From NCBI GenBank assembly GCA_002725545.1, contig PBPW01000050.1, forward strand, positions 8,104 through 16,818: a stretch of 8,715 nt of DNA, in the 5' to 3' direction. A program made the position numbers and the translations under genes. The notes below the pieces were generated by a model. It had not been told where the DNA came from. It was given only the letters and a program-made list of their open reading frames with translations, and did no database searches. Positions 1 through 6,954 of this stretch are shown one piece after another (positions within the stretch are counted from its first letter, which is position 1; the number at the start of each line of letters is the position of its first letter). This stretch comes from Fidelibacterota bacterium. GTDB taxonomy: Bacteria; Marinisomatota; Marinisomatia; Marinisomatales; TCS55.

Positions 1-786
1 TCTTATATAGAAAAAATTGCTAAACAAGTTGAAGGCGATATAGAATATTTAGAATCACTTGATAAAATAAAAGATATCTGTAAAAAAAATAATCTTTCTG
101 TGGTTGAATTAACTTCAGATTTAAAAAATAATCTAAATGCTCCTCAGGGTGCTTTTGAAAACTATAGTCGAACTATAGAGCGTTATGAAATCAATCTTAA
201 AGTAAAAGGCGCTTTTTTAAACATTGGAAAATTAATGGATCAACTACTTGAATTAGAATACCTGGTGAATTCAATGAAGCTAGATCAGTCTTCTGGCAGT
301 AGTGTGGCTGCTTATTTTACAATTTATCAATATCTATCAAAGCCATTAAACTCAGGTGAATTTTTAACAATTAATTTTGATAAAGTTTTAAAAAGTACGC
401 CTGTGGCTGCTATGCAAGAAAGCATTCCATCGGGCTTAATTTGGAATAGAGATATTTTCAGGAAGCAGAAAAAGAATGTAAAGGTTAATCCAAATACTCG
501 TGCATACTATTTAACAAATGTCAAGCTTACACCAGAACCAACGGTTATAATCAATGGAAAAACATATCGAGAAGGTTCTATAATAGATATCTTTACTATT
601 AAAGATATTACTAATAAGAGTGTAACGCTTTCTGGGGATAGAAAAAGCATAATATTGCAATTGGAAAAAGATAGCCCCTTAATAACAAATACAAATACAT
701 TTAAGGAAGCATTTATTCGGGCAAGAAGAAGTGGCCAGGCCTATTTTGAATATAAAGGAAAACTCTATAGCACTGATTTAAATTAA
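1..786 (+). CDS. PilO/MshJ-like plus PilP/MshK/GspB-like periplasmic assembly protein (5' end outside window)
   Basis: The reading frame is open from base 1, so the gene begins upstream; the GTG at 100 is internal because the upstream codons continue the same fold. Of 261 visible residues, about 25-113 match the periplasmic part of PilO/MshJ: a strand (NNLSVVELTSD), then YEINLKVKGAFLNIGKLMDQ, a hydrophobic helix and a strand leading to IYQYL, resembling the family's TYRY end. About 146-225 resemble the homology-region domain of PilP, GspC, GspB and MshK: an RDIF linker like the RDPF of that family, then VIINGKTYREGS and KDITNKSVTLSGD. In type IV pili and type II secretion such proteins link the inner-membrane platform to the outer-membrane secretin. 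PilO and PilP are usually separate genes, so this looks like a fusion. The missing N-terminus should carry a membrane anchor and coiled coil. The gene is followed after 64 bases by a GldL-like gene, not a secretin. The domain calls are by eye; the family is fairly likely and the partner system unknown. Confidence 0.62.
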   Translation, partial: SYIEKIAKQVEGDIEYLESLDKIKDICKKNNLSVVELTSDLKNNLNAPQGAFENYSRTIERYEINLKVKGAFLNIGKLMDQLLELEYLVNSMKLDQSSGSSVAAYFTIYQYLSKPLNSGEFLTINFDKVLKSTPVAAMQESIPSGLIWNRDIFRKQKKNVKVNPNTRAYYLTNVKLTPEPTVIINGKTYREGSIIDIFTIKDITNKSVTLSGDRKSIILQLEKDSPLITNTNTFKEAFIRARRSGQAYFEYKGKLYSTDLN

Positions 787-840
787 TTTTCAATCCGTTT
801 ATCTTGACTATCCAATCGTAACTTCAAACCATTAACATAA

Positions 841-846
841 AGAGGA
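841..846 (+). promoter_or_regulatory. Shine-Dalgarno site of the GldL-like gene
   Basis: AGAGGA ends 4 bases before the ATG at 851. It is the clearest ribosome-binding site in the + strand cluster and fixes the start of the two-helix membrane protein. A strong site of this kind is less usual in Bacteroidota, which matters because the downstream genes look Gld-like. Confidence 0.6.
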
Positions 847-850
847 AAAC

Positions 851-1303
851 ATGAATTTTAAACTTAGAAATGATATTAATGCGCGTACCGCTCTAGTATA
901 TGGTGGTGCAGCGTTTCTACTTGTAATTGTTGGCTTTAGATCAATCTTTGCAACGCTAGATCCGGAGCATATTGGCCTAATGACATATTTATCAATTGCA
1001 GCTCTAATTTTGGAATTTGTATTGTTAATCTTTTATGCGCAGAGCATATACAATCTAGGCCCTGATGGAGACAGTGGGTCAAATGTAAGTGCTTCTGAAG
1101 CTGCTGGAGCTGTCAGCAGTATGGATAAAGATTCTGCTTCAGCATTAACGAGCGCAGTAGCAGGTCTTAAAGATGAACTTCGGGACCATAACAAGAAAAT
1201 TGAAACTCTTAGCGATGGTGTAAATAAATTAGTAAAAGGTAGTGTTCAAAAAGAAATCCATAAAGAGATTAGCAAAATTTTGAACAAAGCTTTAGATAGT
1301 TAG
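851..1303 (+). CDS. GldL-like inner-membrane motor (stator) protein, divergent
   Basis: This 150-residue protein has two hydrophobic helices at about 14-35 and 41-63 joined by a short loop. A cytoplasmic tail follows, Ala/Ser-rich at 75-105 and a likely coiled coil at 104-148. The layout matches GldL/PorL, which forms the membrane ring of the proton-driven motor in gliding and type IX secretion. Around TM1, VYGGAAFLLVIVGFR resembles the GldL segment with Tyr-Gly, Ala-Ala and an FK pair; here Arg30 takes the place of the conserved Lys. In TM2, LSIAALILEF carries Glu55 mid-membrane, where GldL has the functionally essential Glu. The tail is shorter than in many GldL proteins. The start is supported by an AGAGGA site. 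The next gene starts 8 bases after the stop and looks like GldM, the known GldL partner, which strengthens both calls. Similarity is weak and judged by eye; an unrelated two-helix protein remains possible. Confidence 0.58.
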   Translation: MNFKLRNDINARTALVYGGAAFLLVIVGFRSIFATLDPEHIGLMTYLSIAALILEFVLLIFYAQSIYNLGPDGDSGSNVSASEAAGAVSSMDKDSASALTSAVAGLKDELRDHNKKIETLSDGVNKLVKGSVQKEIHKEISKILNKALDS

Positions 1304-1311
1304 ATAAAGCT

Positions 1312-2706
1312 ATGAAAAAAGTAGAAGTATACTTCCTTATCAATTTGGGTGCTATTCTTAGTATTTTTGCTATTGAAGGTGAATTAGGCGAATATATGCG
1401 TCGCCAAAATGACATCCTTCTTGAGGTTGCAAAAGATAAATTAGAATCAATGGTTCGTGTGGATAATATTAACTCTCTTAACTCGGACTCTTTGTATAAG
1501 TTTACCTTTAATCTTGATGGAGAATATGAAGAAAATTCAGCTTCGGTAGAGGCGACCTTCACTTTGAATGATACCAGTGTATCTAATAAACAGTATACAG
1601 TATCATCTAAAACTGTTGAAAAGGAAGGTTCGTATGTTGCCGAAATACCCCTTTCTGACTTTGATGTGTATCAGGACAAACGTTTCAACGTAGAGTTAAT
1701 GATAGGTTTTAAGCCTGAGATTTCTGCACAAACAATGAATGAGTGGTCTAAAATTTTTGGAAGTGAAGAAATAGCAACAAAGATAGAAAAAAATATCTCT
1801 GATAAGGTAAGACGTGAGGGCTCGTTTAACGTATCGAGAAAATTAGATGCATTTATTACTCCTGTACCCCTGGAAGGCCAAAGAACTGATTTCTTTGTTT
1901 TGTTTGATAAAAAAAGATATACAGTGCTAAAGGGTTTGAAATGGGAGGTGCCTGTAACAGTAGGTGGGGTTTATTCAAACAAAGACTTTGAAGTTTCGGT
2001 TTCGAGAGGGGCAGATATGATCAGCGGTCTTGATCAAGGAACTCCAAGATCTACTTTAATGGGTATATCATCAAATCAAGGTGGTACGATTGAGGTAACC
2101 GGGATAAGAAAAAGTGATAGCAAAGTTGTTACCACAAAAGCAAGAATAGTCGTTATTGATCCCCAATGGGCAGAAGACCAAGATATTGTTGAAATATATA
2201 CAAGTGAAAAGTACAACTTTGATATGCGCGTAAAATCTATTTCACGCGATAGAGTAACCATAAGGTTTAGTAGTTCGTTTGGTGATAGCAAAAAGATTGT
2301 TGAAAAATCTTCAATGTCCGTTGGTCCTTATAAAAAAACAGGGAAACTAACCTTTGAAACACTTGTAGATGGATCTCCGTTAAAAGATCTTACGCATACT
2401 GTTAATGTTAAAGAGCTTCCAGATCCAAGCGTTGATTTTAAACGTAAGCCTGATACAAATGAGCTCACGCTTGAAGTTATAACCTATGGAAAATCTAATG
2501 CAGTCGATAAGCTATTCCCTATTGGTGGGATAAGTGGAAAAATAATTGAAATTGGTAGCGAAAAATATGGAAATAGAAAACTCACAAGGTACAGGCTTTC
2601 AATTTCTAGACCCGCATATGGTGGGATTCAAAGCGTGAAGCTTAAAATAAAAGATAAATATGGTTTATTAAATGAGTATGAAAATGAATTTGAATATTAT
2701 GATTAA
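1312..2706 (+). CDS. GldM-like periplasmic motor shaft protein
   Basis: This 464-residue protein has one N-terminal membrane helix (about 6-21, YFLINLGAILSIF) flanked by Glu5 and Glu22/Glu24, then a helix rich in charged residues (24-48) and a long beta-rich periplasmic part with no further membrane segment. That is the architecture of GldM/PorM, whose single helix sits in the GldL pentamer while domains D1-D4 cross the periplasm to the outer-membrane complex. Likely domains are D1 22-190, D2 195-283, D3 290-366 and D4 372-464. The best single clue is VKELPDP at 366-372, matching the VK-x-x-PDP signature before the last domain of GldM. The stretch LKWEVPVTVGGVYSNKDFEV (209-228) also resembles the start of its D2. 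GldM is often a little over 500 residues, so this one is slightly short. It begins 8 bases after the GldL-like gene and overlaps or abuts the next. No strong RBS is visible, so translation may be coupled. Confidence 0.62.
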   Translation: MKKVEVYFLINLGAILSIFAIEGELGEYMRRQNDILLEVAKDKLESMVRVDNINSLNSDSLYKFTFNLDGEYEENSASVEATFTLNDTSVSNKQYTVSSKTVEKEGSYVAEIPLSDFDVYQDKRFNVELMIGFKPEISAQTMNEWSKIFGSEEIATKIEKNISDKVRREGSFNVSRKLDAFITPVPLEGQRTDFFVLFDKKRYTVLKGLKWEVPVTVGGVYSNKDFEVSVSRGADMISGLDQGTPRSTLMGISSNQGGTIEVTGIRKSDSKVVTTKARIVVIDPQWAEDQDIVEIYTSEKYNFDMRVKSISRDRVTIRFSSSFGDSKKIVEKSSMSVGPYKKTGKLTFETLVDGSPLKDLTHTVNVKELPDPSVDFKRKPDTNELTLEVITYGKSNAVDKLFPIGGISGKIIEIGSEKYGNRKLTRYRLSISRPAYGGIQSVKLKIKDKYGLLNEYENEFEYYD

Positions 2707-4036
2707 AGAAATGAAAAATGTTGCTTTATTGTTTGCAATCCTATTTGGATGTGTTAGCAATGCCCAGCAAAATCTGATTAGCTGGGAAGTCGCTGATCCG
2801 CAGTTAAATAGAAAGTTTATTGAATTGTATTTAAATAAACTTATTGAGAACGATAAATTTGAACAAAACTCAATTCAAGCTTCTGATGTGATTATAGTTC
2901 AGATGCAACAACAGGATGATAAGCTCTCCCTCAAACGTCTTAGGGCAAAAAACTACGATTCGGGTGAATATAGAAGATTTATGATGGATCAGGTTCAGAA
3001 GCTTGGTCCAGAGATAATGAATACACTTATGGATCGTAAGTACAAATGGGCTGAAATAAACAGAAGGGACCTTTCAGCGCTTGAAACATATAGTAATATT
3101 GATAATATTCTAAACGAAAGAAGTTTCAAGCGTGCTCGTGATGGATTCTGGTGGACAACTTCGCAGGTAGAAGTGTCATCCAACGAAAGCGTCTATATTA
3201 GATCAAAGTCCACTAACCAAGCTTTTAGGCTTGAAACAGGTCTTTCAGATTTAGGGTTATATAGATTCTTTTTCGGAAATACTATTTTAGGTTTATCTAA
3301 TGATATATCGAGTACTTATTTAATAGTTCCTAGAGAAGCTAGCTTAAAAGGTGATATTGAAGTGCCCCTTGATGGAACGTTTGGAATTGGATTTAAATTT
3401 GATACCCATTCAATTGGTGGTCAAGTCAACTATATGGATGCAGGAAACAAATTCAAAACTGGCAGGGTTCACGATGAAGCGCATGTTGTTTTACCTTCTG
3501 CTAGTGGTTTGATTTATTGGAGTAATACTTTCGCAATCAATAATTTTATTGATCTATCAAAAGTGAAGTTTCTTCAAGGATTAACCAAAAATGTATCCGG
3601 CGCTCAAAGAACGGATGAGGCCTTTGGGTCACTTCGCTTAAAGGTTGGATTAACGTTTACTGAGTTTATTCACGCAAAACTTGAACCCGGAACAACCGAT
3701 ACCAAAGAAGGTAGGGGGCTAGAGATTATTGATCGTCTAAACAAGGTTGATGAAGCCCTTGGTTTCTTTGTGCGATCAGAGCTTGTTACAGATAATAAGA
3801 AAGCTAAGGCTTATGCTCAGGCCAATCAGTCATTCAATGGCTTTAGTAATTTTAGTCTTGGTGCAGAGTATAGTATTAAAGTTATGAAGTTTGGTATTCA
3901 AATAGTAAATATACCAAAAGATAGCGGTCTTGAGTTTCTTGAAAGCAATTCAAATAATAGCAATACATGGCAATGGTATCCTGCTGGCAAATCTGGTGGT
4001 CGGGTTGTTGAACCATATATATCATTTTATTTTTAA
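2699..4036 (+). CDS. Outer-membrane protein with N-terminal soluble domain and C-terminal beta-barrel, paralogue 1
   Basis: No named family is recognised. From the ATG at 2699 the protein has 445 residues and a signal peptide: MIKEMKN, then the hydrophobic VALLFAILFGCV, with likely cleavage at SNA|QQ. In-frame ATGs at 2672, 2678, 2684 and 2711 are alternatives. The 2699 start overlaps the previous stop by 8 bases and the 2711 start lies 4 bases after it; either fits coupling, while 2672 lengthens the signal unnaturally. After cleavage comes a mixed alpha/beta domain of about 130 residues (ISWEV, then SDVIIVQMQQQ), then the block FGNTILGL and alternating beta segments to the end YISFYF. A terminal Phe after alternating aromatics is the usual beta-barrel assembly signal. 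LFGC could be read as a lipobox, but the terminal barrel signal makes cleavage by signal peptidase I more likely. It occupies the slot where T9SS operons carry gldN, but no clear GldN similarity is seen. It shares motifs and layout with the next gene. Confidence 0.6.
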   Translation: MIKEMKNVALLFAILFGCVSNAQQNLISWEVADPQLNRKFIELYLNKLIENDKFEQNSIQASDVIIVQMQQQDDKLSLKRLRAKNYDSGEYRRFMMDQVQKLGPEIMNTLMDRKYKWAEINRRDLSALETYSNIDNILNERSFKRARDGFWWTTSQVEVSSNESVYIRSKSTNQAFRLETGLSDLGLYRFFFGNTILGLSNDISSTYLIVPREASLKGDIEVPLDGTFGIGFKFDTHSIGGQVNYMDAGNKFKTGRVHDEAHVVLPSASGLIYWSNTFAINNFIDLSKVKFLQGLTKNVSGAQRTDEAFGSLRLKVGLTFTEFIHAKLEPGTTDTKEGRGLEIIDRLNKVDEALGFFVRSELVTDNKKAKAYAQANQSFNGFSNFSLGAEYSIKVMKFGIQIVNIPKDSGLEFLESNSNNSNTWQWYPAGKSGGRVVEPYISFYF

Positions 4037-4037
4037 T

Positions 4038-4042
4038 AAGGG
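4038..4042 (+). promoter_or_regulatory. Shine-Dalgarno site of the second barrel gene
   Basis: AAGGG lies 6 bases before the ATG at 4049 and directly after the preceding stop codon at 4034-4036. It fixes the start and shows that the second barrel gene has its own initiation signal inside the same transcript. Confidence 0.55.
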
Positions 4043-4048
4043 AAAAAA

Positions 4049-5449
4049 ATGAATTTCATAAATTGTAAAGTAATTAATTTAGTTGGTATCGTTTTTCTAC
4101 TTTTAGGAAACGGCTTTTCTCAAGAGATTAAAAGCCTAGACAAACGTAAGTATATCGCCTGGACAGTTGATCATATGCCGTATCATATTCTTGTTGAAGA
4201 TGCAATTATTGACTACAACACTTTAAATACCTTGGATAACCCAAGAGTTAAAAAGAAGAATAAAAAAGCACCTATTCTTAAAGAGATGCTTGCAGAGGAT
4301 TTATTGATAATTGTTCAGCAAAAAAAATCAACAAAAAATGAGATTCATGAAATATGGTATGGTAATGGACTCAATTTCAATATTATTCCTAGAGAAATTG
4401 TTGATTGGGTTTTAAGTCAAGATATACAAGAAGCCCTTATTGAAAAAGATCAATATCTTAATAGCCCATCTGATGTTGTGTTTTTTGAAAGTGAAAACCA
4501 AAGACTTTTAGCAAGCTATAGTTCACGATTTTCGCTTTGGAAGCAGCACAACTTTGTTCTTAGCACTGAAGAGCTTTATCTAAGATCAAATCTATTGCAA
4601 TATTCAGCTAATTTTGCATTTGGGAATACTTTAGTAGGGCTTCCAGGGACGCTATTTGGCTCAACAACAATGGGGGTCGGAACCCGTAATTCGGAAATTG
4701 GTATCAGGTTTCCTGCAAAAATAAATCTATTATCGTTTGGTGATCTGAAAGATAATAAACTCCTAAGAGAGTATCTTGGGCTTTATTCAAAGGTCACTAT
4801 AGATAATATGTTTTCAACAGGTGCGTCTTTTCATGCTCAAATGGGATTTAGTTTTTTCCCAAGAAGCAGCACCATTGCTTCTGACACTACCTTCTTTACT
4901 AAAAACGATATTACACCTGAAGATGAATTTGTAAATATAATTGATATGTATGCTTTGTTTGCTGCAACGTTTGAGGCTCCAGTAAAAATACCTGCGATAT
5001 CAAGAGTAACGTTTACGCCGGGCTTACATTATATGAAAGTGGCTCACAGAACAAAAGATAAAGATGATAAATTGTTTAATAGAACATTTTACGGATATGA
5101 CTATAATAATAAGTCATATCTCAGATATGGAGATGGTGAAAATTCATCAACTAAAGAATTTGGTTTATACGGTCGGATTGATTTAATGACTGATGTTGGT
5201 AAAATCCCATCCTTTTTACAGAATGTCGAGTTTCTAAACTTTATAAACATAAATAAAGTGCCATTATTTGAAGTTTCTCTTCAGCATATTACAAAACTAA
5301 ATACTATCACTTCAGTTGCCGCCAATATAAATGATAATGTCTCATTTTCTATTACAACATACAGCGGTTCAGATGGTGGCACCGTTAAAGGAGGTTGGTT
5401 ACCAGATTCTGGTGTATGGATTGGGGTTAGATATAGATCTGACTTTTAG
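4049..5449 (+). CDS. Outer-membrane protein with N-terminal soluble domain and C-terminal beta-barrel, paralogue 2
   Basis: No named family is recognised. The 466-residue product has a signal peptide (hydrophobic core VINLVGIVFLLLG, likely cleavage GFS|QE), then a soluble N-terminal domain to about residue 160. The rest is beta-rich and closes with VWIGVRYRSDF, a barrel-type terminal Phe. Similarity to the preceding protein is visible in order: IAWTV here versus ISWEV there; AEDLLIIVQQKK versus ASDVIIVQMQQQ; EELYLRS versus ESVYIRS; FGNTLVGL versus FGNTILGL; and a Gly-rich, Trp-containing segment just before the last strand in both. The two are therefore probably anciently duplicated partners, perhaps forming a heteromeric outer-membrane ring or pore above the GldLM-like motor. 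The basic run VKKKNKKAP (67-75) in the N-terminal domain has no counterpart in the other copy. The gene follows 12 bases after its neighbour and is the last of the + strand cluster. Confidence 0.58.
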   Translation: MNFINCKVINLVGIVFLLLGNGFSQEIKSLDKRKYIAWTVDHMPYHILVEDAIIDYNTLNTLDNPRVKKKNKKAPILKEMLAEDLLIIVQQKKSTKNEIHEIWYGNGLNFNIIPREIVDWVLSQDIQEALIEKDQYLNSPSDVVFFESENQRLLASYSSRFSLWKQHNFVLSTEELYLRSNLLQYSANFAFGNTLVGLPGTLFGSTTMGVGTRNSEIGIRFPAKINLLSFGDLKDNKLLREYLGLYSKVTIDNMFSTGASFHAQMGFSFFPRSSTIASDTTFFTKNDITPEDEFVNIIDMYALFAATFEAPVKIPAISRVTFTPGLHYMKVAHRTKDKDDKLFNRTFYGYDYNNKSYLRYGDGENSSTKEFGLYGRIDLMTDVGKIPSFLQNVEFLNFININKVPLFEVSLQHITKLNTITSVAANINDNVSFSITTYSGSDGGTVKGGWLPDSGVWIGVRYRSDF

Positions 5450-5461
5450 TTTTATATCTAA
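5427..5461. terminator. Possible bidirectional terminator hairpin between convergent genes
   Basis: TTAGATATA at 5427-5435 is the exact reverse complement of TATATCTAA at 5453-5461. A G-U and an A-U pair can extend the stem inward to 11 pairs, with a loop of about 13 bases. It spans the stop codons of both convergent genes, which are only 8 bases apart. The stem is AT-rich and no clean U-tract follows on either side, so it may be a weak or chance structure. Confidence 0.3.
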
Positions 5462-6954
5462 TACTTAGCAGGCTGACTTGAGTTTGGAATCGTTTTTTTA
5501 ATAAACCTTCTTATATCCGAGTTTGATTTTATTAAGTCAACTTCTCTTAGATACATCATATGTCCACTTCTATACCCTTCAAATGATAATCTATCTTTCA
5601 TCTTACCGCTTGGGTCTAGTTGCCACATAGTATACATAGCATCAAAATATCTTGTTGCTCCATCGTAGTACCCAGACTGTATCATAGTATTTAAATATGG
5701 GTTGGCTGCCATTGCTTTTCTTAAACTTTCTCCGGTATTATTATTTTTCCAATCCCAAGGGTGTACGGGCCCAAACAAATTATATTTAACGTCCGTTTCA
5801 AACTTTAAAACATTTTTAAAATAATAGTTAATCGCTGGGGCAAAAGAATGATTCCATGAAGTCAATTCAGCCCAATAGTCTGGCCTGTCACCCGCAATGG
5901 TTTTATCGATACCTTTATACCTTGAATCTAGTCTACCAATTGTATATCCTTCATCTCTTAATAATTCCTTCCAAAAGAAAGTTGTTGGAACATCTAAATT
6001 ATAAGATAATATTGCCTTTTCCGATATGCCTGAAAAACGTGACATATTTTTAGCTGCCTCTTGTCTTTCCTCTATTGAGGCTGAATTACCTTTAGCAAGG
6101 ATTGGCATTAATTGATTAATAGCATAATCTTCGGATAGTGCCAACGCTTGTGGTAAGTATTTTTTTTGTAAATCTGCAGGCAGTTTCTTGTGATACCATG
6201 CAGTGGCAGTAAAGTATGGCAGTCTTAATGCTGCGCCAAGCGGTCCGGTTCTACCATCTGCTTGAGGTCTAGATGAGTGAATTCCTAGTTCGGTAGGAGA
6301 AACTAGAATCACTCCATTTAAATACATCCATTGTTTGTTTTGCAATGCCAATGCAAGACCGGAAACCCGTATTGTTCCGTAGCTTTCACCGATTAGATAT
6401 TTAGGAGATTCCCAGCGATTATTTCGCTGAATAAACGTATTGATCCATTCTGCTAAATAATTAATATCGGCAGTAACGCCAAAAAACTTTTCTCTTTGAA
6501 CTTTCTTATCAACTATTCTGGAGTAACCTGTATTTACTGGATTTACATATACAATATCCGTGACATCAAGAACTGAATAAGGATTAGATTTTACTCCATA
6601 AGGTTGTAGCGGGAACCCTTCTTTATCTACATTCAATACCATAGGGCCAGTATAGGCCATATGCATCCATACCGATCCTGAACCAGGTCCACCATTAAAT
6701 GAAATCATTATTGGTCTTTTTGTTTTATTAGCAACATCTGTCCGCTCATAGTATGTATAATGTAATGCTGCTATAGGCTTGTTAGAGGTGTCACTCCATA
6801 CAGGTTGCGTGCCTGTGGTAACACTATATTCTACTTTTTGTCCACTAATATTAGTTCTGTGATAGGTTACTACGGCTGTATCAGCAGGGAGCGATCTGGT
6901 TTGAGAGAAAAGTGACCCAATAATAAATAAGGCTGAAAGTTGCTTAAGCTTCAT
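5458..6954 (-). CDS. Secreted serine carboxypeptidase, peptidase family S10
   Basis: This enzyme removes C-terminal residues from peptides and should act in the periplasm or outside the cell. The 498-residue product begins with a signal peptide (MKLKQLSALFIIGSLF). The S10 alpha/beta-hydrolase motifs are all present in order: NGGPGSGS at 87-94 (oxyanion hole region), the nucleophile Ser191 in GESYGT, Asp431 in SGYYDGAT and His465 in YRSGHMMY. The YYDGAT and GHMMY forms are typical of the bacterial branch of the family, and the length is normal. The start is well supported by AAAGG on the minus strand, about 6 bases upstream of the ATG. The gene stands alone, converging on the barrel gene and diverging from the phosphodiesterase lipoprotein. 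With that gene and the symporter beyond, it suggests scavenging of organic nitrogen and phosphorus. No truncation or missing key residue is seen. Confidence 0.93.
   Translation of the reverse strand: MKLKQLSALFIIGSLFSQTRSLPADTAVVTYHRTNISGQKVEYSVTTGTQPVWSDTSNKPIAALHYTYYERTDVANKTKRPIMISFNGGPGSGSVWMHMAYTGPMVLNVDKEGFPLQPYGVKSNPYSVLDVTDIVYVNPVNTGYSRIVDKKVQREKFFGVTADINYLAEWINTFIQRNNRWESPKYLIGESYGTIRVSGLALALQNKQWMYLNGVILVSPTELGIHSSRPQADGRTGPLGAALRLPYFTATAWYHKKLPADLQKKYLPQALALSEDYAINQLMPILAKGNSASIEERQEAAKNMSRFSGISEKAILSYNLDVPTTFFWKELLRDEGYTIGRLDSRYKGIDKTIAGDRPDYWAELTSWNHSFAPAINYYFKNVLKFETDVKYNLFGPVHPWDWKNNNTGESLRKAMAANPYLNTMIQSGYYDGATRYFDAMYTMWQLDPSGKMKDRLSFEGYRSGHMMYLREVDLIKSNSDIRRFIKKTIPNSSQPAKY

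Noticed and set aside
100..786. GTG at 100 as the true start of the first gene
   Set aside because: The frame is open back to base 1 and the upstream codons encode charged helix and the first strand of the PilO-like fold, so the gene extends past the window edge.
787..850. TTGACT at 804-809 as a -35 element for the GldL-like gene
   Set aside because: The best downstream -10-like hexamer (TAACAT, 833-838) is 23 bases away and matches only 4 of 6 positions. The gap may simply be an operon spacer.
1269..1562. Minus-strand open frame of 97 codons
   Set aside because: It lies opposite the GldL- and GldM-like genes, has no RBS, and its translation has no recognisable features.
2076..2291. Minus-strand open frame of 71 codons with a hydrophobic stretch
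   Set aside because: It is fully inside the GldM-like gene on the other strand; the hydrophobicity is a by-product of beta-rich coding sequence read in reverse.
2995..3183. Minus-strand open frame of 62 codons
   Set aside because: It lies inside the first barrel gene with no start signal or recognisable product.
851..5449. A standard type IX secretion or gliding operon of Bacteroidota
   Set aside because: No GldK (sulfatase-like lipoprotein), no convincing GldN, no C-terminal T9SS sorting domain and no SprA/PorV are present, and the upstream gene is pilus-like; only the two motor proteins fit.
5856..6053. Plus-strand open frame of 65 codons
   Set aside because: It is opposite the S10 carboxypeptidase, whose catalytic motifs and full length are intact.
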